The notes under the pieces were generated by a model. It worked only from the letters and a program-made list of their open reading frames with translations, made no database searches and had not been told where the DNA came from. The translations under genes were made by a program, and so were the position numbers. From NCBI GenBank assembly GCA_902589455.1, contig CACISX010000001.1, positions 124,001 to 188,000 on the forward strand: a stretch of 64,000 bases of DNA, given 5' to 3'. Source of the stretch: an uncultured Pelagibacteraceae bacterium (lineage in GTDB: Bacteria; Pseudomonadota; Alphaproteobacteria; Pelagibacterales; Pelagibacteraceae). Below are positions 58,750 to 64,000 of the stretch, piece after piece (position 1 is the stretch's first letter; each line of letters opens with the position of its first letter).

Positions 58750-59183
58750 TTTAAGTTTAACTTAATTAATTTTTCTTTTCCTATCTCTTTACACCACATT
58801 TCGTAACTTTCACAAACTCTCCAAAGATGATCAAAAGCTCTTTGCGATATTTCTAATGGAAAATGTGTCTTTGTATAATATAGCTTAGGTATTTTCATTA
58901 AAAATTTTATCATAGAATCTTTTTGAAGCTCAAGAAGTCTTAGTGTTTCCTTGTTAATTTTTTTTCCTGTAAGTTTATCAATAAAATTATTTTTTTTTAG
59001 TTCTGAAAACCATTTATCATGAAACTCGCCTGAGCTTATAAATTTATAGTCTTTTGTTGACATAAATATTTCGAATGCTTGAATATTATTTATTTCAGGG
59101 TTTTGTTTTTTTATATCAATAATTTTTAAATAAATTAATTCTGCTACTCTTAATACATATGGTTTTTCAGTATTATTAGACAT
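58746..59183 (-). CDS. hypothetical protein
   Basis: 145-aa ORF between a lipoprotein gene and a racemase gene, 4-bp spacing to the neighbour; no family recognised. Confidence 0.6.
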   Translation of the reverse strand: MSNNTEKPYVLRVAELIYLKIIDIKKQNPEINNIQAFEIFMSTKDYKFISSGEFHDKWFSELKKNNFIDKLTGKKINKETLRLLELQKDSMIKFLMKIPKLYYTKTHFPLEISQRAFDHLWRVCESYEMWCKEIGKEKLIKLNLN

Positions 59184-59187
59184 AAAA

Positions 59188-59934
59188 CTAATTTTTATAT
59201 TTGGCCATAGCAGAATGCGCTAAAATTAGATTAGGATCTAAAAAAATTTTTGAAGATTTTATATTTTTAAATGATTTAAAAGCAAAAATTGCAATAGGAA
59301 GCTCAGTACATCCTAAAATTATTTTTTTACATTTCATTTTAACTAAAGAATTAATTGCAGGTTTTATTGCTTTTTCAGCTGCCCTAACATTCCCCATTTT
59401 GACAAATTTTATTGCTTTATTGACTGAATTTTTTTGAAGAGATTTCGAAGGTTGAACTAATTCATAATTTTTAATAAAAATTTTTTTATAAACCCCTGTT
59501 TTTAATGTACCTTCTGTGGCTAATAATCCAACTTTTGAATTTTTTTTACAATTTTTCATTGTAAACTTATATACTTCCCTAGGCATGTTGATTATTGGGA
59601 TGTTTATTTTTTTTTGTAAATCATCAAACCAATAATGAGCAGTATTACATGGGATAACTATAAACTTACATTTATTTTTTTCTAATAATTTACAACCTTT
59701 TAATAAACTTTTTAAAACTCTATTATATTTTACTTTACTAGTTTTATTTGTAGATATGTTTGACAGATTTTTCGTTTGTAGTCCTATTGACTCGGGCCTT
59801 CCTGGAATATTTGATTTGTTATATAGTAAAAACAATGGGTACTCTTGGTCAATTTTACCTCTATTTAAAACAGCAAGCTTATTACAAAAATCAAGACCTG
59901 CTTGAGTTCCCATTCCACCTAAAATTCCAATCAT
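59188..59934 (-). CDS. aspartate/glutamate racemase family protein
   Basis: GILGGMGTQAGLDFCNKL; FIVIPCNTAHYWFDDL; IILGCTELPIAI. Confidence 0.88.
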   Translation of the reverse strand: MIGILGGMGTQAGLDFCNKLAVLNRGKIDQEYPLFLLYNKSNIPGRPESIGLQTKNLSNISTNKTSKVKYNRVLKSLLKGCKLLEKNKCKFIVIPCNTAHYWFDDLQKKINIPIINMPREVYKFTMKNCKKNSKVGLLATEGTLKTGVYKKIFIKNYELVQPSKSLQKNSVNKAIKFVKMGNVRAAEKAIKPAINSLVKMKCKKIILGCTELPIAIFAFKSFKNIKSSKIFLDPNLILAHSAMAKYKN

Positions 59935-60019
59935 ATATTTTTTGCTTAATTTATTTTATTTAAATTTTATTTATATAATTAATAATTGTGTTTAAAGGTT
60001 GTTTTTCAAATTACTTTGG

Positions 60020-60073
60020 TATTGGCTGAATATGAATTTTTTTACTAAAATAAATTCAATTTTTCAGCCAATA
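60020..60073. other. Nested long inverted repeat (hairpin) downstream of the cold shock gene
   Basis: TATTGGCTGAA (60020-60030) pairs perfectly with TTCAGCCAATA (60063-60073); inner TGAATTT (60033-60039) pairs with AAATTCA (60052-60058). Confidence 0.7.
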
Positions 60074-60085
60074 GGAAGTGTGAAA

Positions 60086-60292
60086 TTATGCAGTTTTTAA
60101 GTTAACTGCTGAAGGACCTTTGGGACCATCTTCAACATCGAAAGTCAAAGCTTGACCCTCATCTAAACCGTTCATACCAGCATCTCTTACCGCTGAAACA
60201 TGTACAAACACATCTTTTTCTTTATCTTCTCTTTCAATAAAACCATAACCTTTGGTTGGATTGAACCATTTTACTTTTCCTTGTAGACTCAT
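60086..60292 (-). CDS. cspA: cold shock protein
   Basis: [31 protein letters not shown]. Confidence 0.96.
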   Translation of the reverse strand: MSLQGKVKWFNPTKGYGFIEREDKEKDVFVHVSAVRDAGMNGLDEGQALTFDVEDGPKGPSAVNLKTA

Positions 60293-60406
60293 ATTTTTCT
60301 TCTTACTTTTAGTTAAGTTTAATTATTACTTATATTTAAGTAATTTAAGCTTTCTTTAGATTTTATTAGGTTTTGTCAACAAAATAGATAAGTTTTTATA
60401 ATAAAC

Positions 60407-60865
60407 TTAAATTTTTTTAGTTAAATAAACAGAATTAACGTCTACCTTATAGTGCGCAAAGGGTTCGCACTCATTAAATCCAGTTCTTTTGAAAAGTTTT
60501 CTAGCTGGTATAAAAAAGTCACCTGCACCTGTTTCGATACTTATTCTTTTTATATTAAGTTTTTTAGCTTCGTTTATTAAATGATTGATTACATTAATTC
60601 CTTGACCTTTTTTTCTAAAATTATCATGAATTCTTATGGATTTAAATTCCCCATGTTCTTTATCTAAAAATTTTAAAGCACCGCAACCAATTAATTTTTC
60701 TCCATCCCACAAACTCCAGAACTTAATTGATGAAACTTTTAAACCTGGAATATCTAAAACGTGAGCACTACCTTCTGGTGAAGCAGCCCTGAGTTCTATA
60801 AAATGTTTTGTAAGAAGCTCATTAACTTCTAAATTATCAAAATTACCTTCTATTGATTTTAACAT
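60407..60865 (-). CDS. GNAT family N-acetyltransferase
   Basis: SIRIHDNFRKKGQGINVINHLINEAK; ARKLFKRTGFNEC. Confidence 0.85.
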   Translation of the reverse strand: MLKSIEGNFDNLEVNELLTKHFIELRAASPEGSAHVLDIPGLKVSSIKFWSLWDGEKLIGCGALKFLDKEHGEFKSIRIHDNFRKKGQGINVINHLINEAKKLNIKRISIETGAGDFFIPARKLFKRTGFNECEPFAHYKVDVNSVYLTKKI

Positions 60866-61912
60866 TTATAATAAAGTTGTGATATGGCCCATTTTTCTTT
60901 TTTCTTTTATCTCTTTTTTTAAATAATCAAAGAAAAATTCGTTGTCATTAAATTTTTTTATATTTCTAAAATTTGTAATTTGATCTCCAAGGAGATTTAC
61001 CATTTTAGCATTAGATATTTTTTTTAATGGAATTTGTTCTAAACCACACACAGCTCTAATATGATTTTCGAATTGGCTTACGTTAAAAGCATTTATTGTT
61101 AAATGTCCTGAGTTGTGTACTCTAGGTGCGATTTCATTTACGTATAGGTTATCGTTTCTATCAATAAAAAATTCTACACACAAAGTTCCTACATATTTTA
61201 GTTCTTCAGCAATCAGCATAGCCCAATCTTTAGATTGATTAAAAATTTTATCGTTAATTTCAGCTGGAATTTTAGAATACTTTAAAATTTGATCCTCATG
61301 ATTATTTTCTATAGGTTCATATATCTCATATTTATTATTACTAAATCTTGTAATGATAATTGAAATTTCTTTTTTAAGTTTAACAAGTTTTTCAAGAATA
61401 TATCCTTTTGAAAAATCTATATTTAATGAAGAAAGTTCTTCACTCGAATTTATTGGAAATTGACCCTTGCCATCATATCCTAAAGTTGTTGTTTTCAGAA
61501 TACCTGGCAAGAAGTCTTCCAATGCATCTATTTCTGATTTTTTTTCAATTGAAACATACCTTGTTGTGCGAATATTTAGTTTATTTATAAAATCTTTTTC
61601 AGCTAATCGATGTTGGATTAATCTATTAATTGAAGGTTTTGGTAAAACTGGTTTTAACTTATTAATTTCGTTTAATGTATCAAAAGGTATATTTTCAAAT
61701 TCATAAGTGACTAAATCAACTTGATTTATAAATTCCGATATTTTTTCTTTATCATCATAGCTTCCAGCTATAAATTTATTACAAAAATTTTGTGCTGGAG
61801 CGTCTGCATCATCACAAAAAATAACAGTTTTAACATTTAATTTTTTGGCTGCTATTACAAGCAGGCTACCAAGCTGGCCACCTCCAATGATACCAAGTGT
61901 AATTTCAGACAT
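60866..61912 (-). CDS. purK: 5-(carboxyamino)imidazole ribonucleotide synthase
   Basis: LGIIGGGQLGSLL; KTTTLGYDGKGQ; VNEIAPRVHNSGHLTINA. Confidence 0.95.
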   Translation of the reverse strand: MSEITLGIIGGGQLGSLLVIAAKKLNVKTVIFCDDADAPAQNFCNKFIAGSYDDKEKISEFINQVDLVTYEFENIPFDTLNEINKLKPVLPKPSINRLIQHRLAEKDFINKLNIRTTRYVSIEKKSEIDALEDFLPGILKTTTLGYDGKGQFPINSSEELSSLNIDFSKGYILEKLVKLKKEISIIITRFSNNKYEIYEPIENNHEDQILKYSKIPAEINDKIFNQSKDWAMLIAEELKYVGTLCVEFFIDRNDNLYVNEIAPRVHNSGHLTINAFNVSQFENHIRAVCGLEQIPLKKISNAKMVNLLGDQITNFRNIKKFNDNEFFFDYLKKEIKEKRKMGHITTLL

Positions 61913-61913
61913 T

Positions 61914-62405
61914 TTATTTGGGAGTTTTCTTTACGGATTTAGTTTGAGAAATTCTAAAATTTTTAAGTTTTTTTCGAATATTAGGATTGTTATTAGCAAT
62001 TATTGCTGCAGCGAATAATGCTGCATTAATAGCGCCGTCCTCTCCTATAGCAAGGGTAGCCACAGGTATTCCCTTAGGCATTTGTGCAATTGATAATAAA
62101 CTATCTAAGCCATTAAGTTTTTTACTTTCAACAGGAACGCCAAGAACAGGCACATGAGTAAGTGCCGATATCATTCCTGGAAGATGTGCAGATCCACCAG
62201 CACCTGCAATTATCACACCTATATTATTTTGCTCTACTTTTTTAGCATATTCATACATTCTTTGCGGTGTTCTGTGAGCAGATATAATTTTTGTTTCAAA
62301 TAAAACTCCAATTTTTTTGAGGGTTTTTTCTGCTAGTTTCATTATTTTGTAGTCAGATTGACTTCCCATAACAATTGAAACTTTTAATCTTGTATTTTTT
62401 TTCAT
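61914..62405 (-). CDS. purE: 5-(carboxyamino)imidazole ribonucleotide mutase
   Basis: VSIVMGSQSDYKIM; SAHRTPQRMYEYA; IAGAGGSAHLPGMIS. Confidence 0.96.
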   Translation of the reverse strand: MKKNTRLKVSIVMGSQSDYKIMKLAEKTLKKIGVLFETKIISAHRTPQRMYEYAKKVEQNNIGVIIAGAGGSAHLPGMISALTHVPVLGVPVESKKLNGLDSLLSIAQMPKGIPVATLAIGEDGAINAALFAAAIIANNNPNIRKKLKNFRISQTKSVKKTPK

Positions 62406-62499
62406 GAAATTTGATCAATCTGTTTATTTCAAAATTAACTTAAAATTTCAATAAAATTAATAGTATTTAAAATACTTATTGATTAGAGTTAAGCATACT

Positions 62500-63465
62500 A
62501 TGAATTATAAAATCGATAATCTTCAATACTGTAATTGGTCGAGAAAAATCTTTGAGATTAACAGATCCGCCGGCTTAGATGCTGTCCACGTTACAATTGT
62601 ATACCATGAAGATTTTGATGAATTACAGCTTGAAATTAAAAAATGGCAAAAATTATTTCATGAAAATTCTGATTTAATTTTTCTTGGAAAGGATTTTAAA
62701 GATATTGATAAAGCTAATAAAGAAAACAAAACTGCAATATTCTTTGGTTTTCAAAATTGTTCGCCAATTGAAGACGATATAAAGCTTGTTGAAAAAGTTC
62801 ATGAGTTAGGATGTCGATTTATGCAGCTGACTTATAACAACCAATCCTTACTAGCAACAGGTTGTTATGAAAAAACAGATAGTGGAGTAACAAATTTTGG
62901 ACGTGAGGTTATTAGAGAGATGAATAGAGTTGGTGTTGTGGTTGACATGTCACATTCTGCAGAAAAAAGTACTATAGATGCAATCGAGTTAAGTGAAAAA
63001 CCAATTGCAATAACTCATGCAAACCCTTCTTTTTGGCATCCTGCTAAAAGAAATAAATCTTCAGATGTATTAAAAATATTAAGTGATAGTGGTGGTATCT
63101 TGGGTTTATCATTATATCCTCATCATCTTAAGGATAACACTAATTGTACCCTAGAAAGTTTTTGCGAAATGATTGCTAAAACTGCTGAAATTATGGATGT
63201 AACAAAAATTGGAATCGGTTCTGATCTTTGTTTGGATCATCCAGACACAGTTGTTGAGTGGATGAGAAATGGTTCATGGTCAAAAAGTAAGAATTTTGGT
63301 GAGGGGTCAAAAAATAAACCAGGTTTTCCAAAACAACCAGATTGGTTTCTTGATGCAAGAGGATTTACAAATATTGAAAAAGGTCTTAAAAAAGTAGGTT
63401 TTTCAGATACAGAGACACATGGAATACTTGGAAATAATTGGTACAATTTTTATAAATCTATTTAA
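62500..63465 (+). CDS. M19 membrane dipeptidase family (renal dipeptidase-like); start likely at ATG 62500
   Basis: AIFFGFQNCSPIEDD; TYNNQSLLATGCYE; VVDMSHSAEKST; IGIGSDLCLDH; ILGNNWYNFY. Confidence 0.85.
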   Translation: MNYKIDNLQYCNWSRKIFEINRSAGLDAVHVTIVYHEDFDELQLEIKKWQKLFHENSDLIFLGKDFKDIDKANKENKTAIFFGFQNCSPIEDDIKLVEKVHELGCRFMQLTYNNQSLLATGCYEKTDSGVTNFGREVIREMNRVGVVVDMSHSAEKSTIDAIELSEKPIAITHANPSFWHPAKRNKSSDVLKILSDSGGILGLSLYPHHLKDNTNCTLESFCEMIAKTAEIMDVTKIGIGSDLCLDHPDTVVEWMRNGSWSKSKNFGEGSKNKPGFPKQPDWFLDARGFTNIEKGLKKVGFSDTETHGILGNNWYNFYKSI

Positions 63466-63467
63466 TT

Positions 63468-64000
63468 ATGAAAATTGAACTTAGAGATCCAAATAAGATA
63501 ATGAAATTATCAAGGCTAGGATCTTTTCATCAATCAAAATTATCTTTTTTAAGAAGTTTTCTTAATGAATTTAAAGAATGGGAATATAAAAGAGACTTAT
63601 TTAATTTAAACAAAAATGGTTTTGGAGAAGCTGTTTATTCATTTAAAAAAAATAAAAGAGTTTATTCTTTAGTTTGTTTTGCAAATGAAATTAAAGATGA
63701 TGAAAGATCAGATAGAGTTATAGCTACGAAATGGGACGCCGCTTTTACGTTGCATGACGGAGTTCCAACTAAAAAAGATATTGAAAGATTAAAAAATGAA
63801 GTTCCAAAACAAGAAGTTGGCAGACTTTCTTATAAAGAATTAACTTTATCTAGAGCAAATAAATCGGTTAGAATTTATAATCATGTGGTTGAAAACTTAA
63901 GTAATGGCAAGCAACCAGATCTAAACTTATTATCAAAAGTTGGCTATTTATATAGAACAACAGCAGTATATGGATCGGGTAAATTTGGTCTTGCAGATCG
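63468..64000 (+). CDS. uncharacterised protein (partial, runs off the right edge)
   Basis: ATG at 63468: MKIELRDPNKIMKLSRLGSFHQSKLSFLRSFLNEFKEWEYKRDL...; open to the window end; 2 bp after the dipeptidase gene. Confidence 0.75.
   Translation, partial: MKIELRDPNKIMKLSRLGSFHQSKLSFLRSFLNEFKEWEYKRDLFNLNKNGFGEAVYSFKKNKRVYSLVCFANEIKDDERSDRVIATKWDAAFTLHDGVPTKKDIERLKNEVPKQEVGRLSYKELTLSRANKSVRIYNHVVENLSNGKQPDLNLLSKVGYLYRTTAVYGSGKFGLAD

Noticed and set aside
1-64000. tRNA, rRNA, CRISPR, transposon or prophage genes
   Set aside because: Scanned by eye for T-loop motifs, direct-repeat arrays, transposase/integrase motifs; none found. A tRNAscan or Infernal run would be needed to exclude small RNAs

Overview
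The window looks like an AT-rich, gene-dense, streamlined alphaproteobacterial chromosome, most like SAR11/Pelagibacterales; that taxonomy is inferred from gene content and composition. I saw no rRNA, recognisable tRNA, CRISPR array or mobile element. The left part (1-17 kb) carries aldehyde dehydrogenase genes, an EutA/EutD (DoeA)-like ectoine-degradation gene pair, a Pot-type ABC transporter, an inverted-order HCDH/ECH fusion (FadN-like), agmatinase and an ArgE-like deacylase. The region from 17 to 24 kb is housekeeping (acnA, YfgM-like, bamB, zapE, yjbQ), followed by a photolyase. The region from about 25.6 to 57.5 kb is a large methylated-amine/one-carbon island. It holds two glutamine-synthetase-like ligases (GMAS/GlnT type), diaminopropionate ammonia-lyase, Amt with a small membrane protein, MgsABC-like N-methylglutamate synthase, an orphan DAO-family oxidoreductase and a MarR-like small protein. 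It also holds a DUF1989-GcvT fusion (TMAO demethylase, Tdm), a TmoX/ProX-type transporter interrupted by a MORN protein, glycerol kinase/GpsA, trimethylamine monooxygenase (Tmm), Fe-ADH, a class-I GATase, formate-THF ligase and a heterotetrameric SoxBDAG/MgdABCD oxidase. The right end has purEK, csp, a racemase and an M19 dipeptidase. The most interesting unexplained items are small uncharacterised proteins embedded in these operons, and intrinsic terminators sitting directly against the start codons of same-strand downstream genes.
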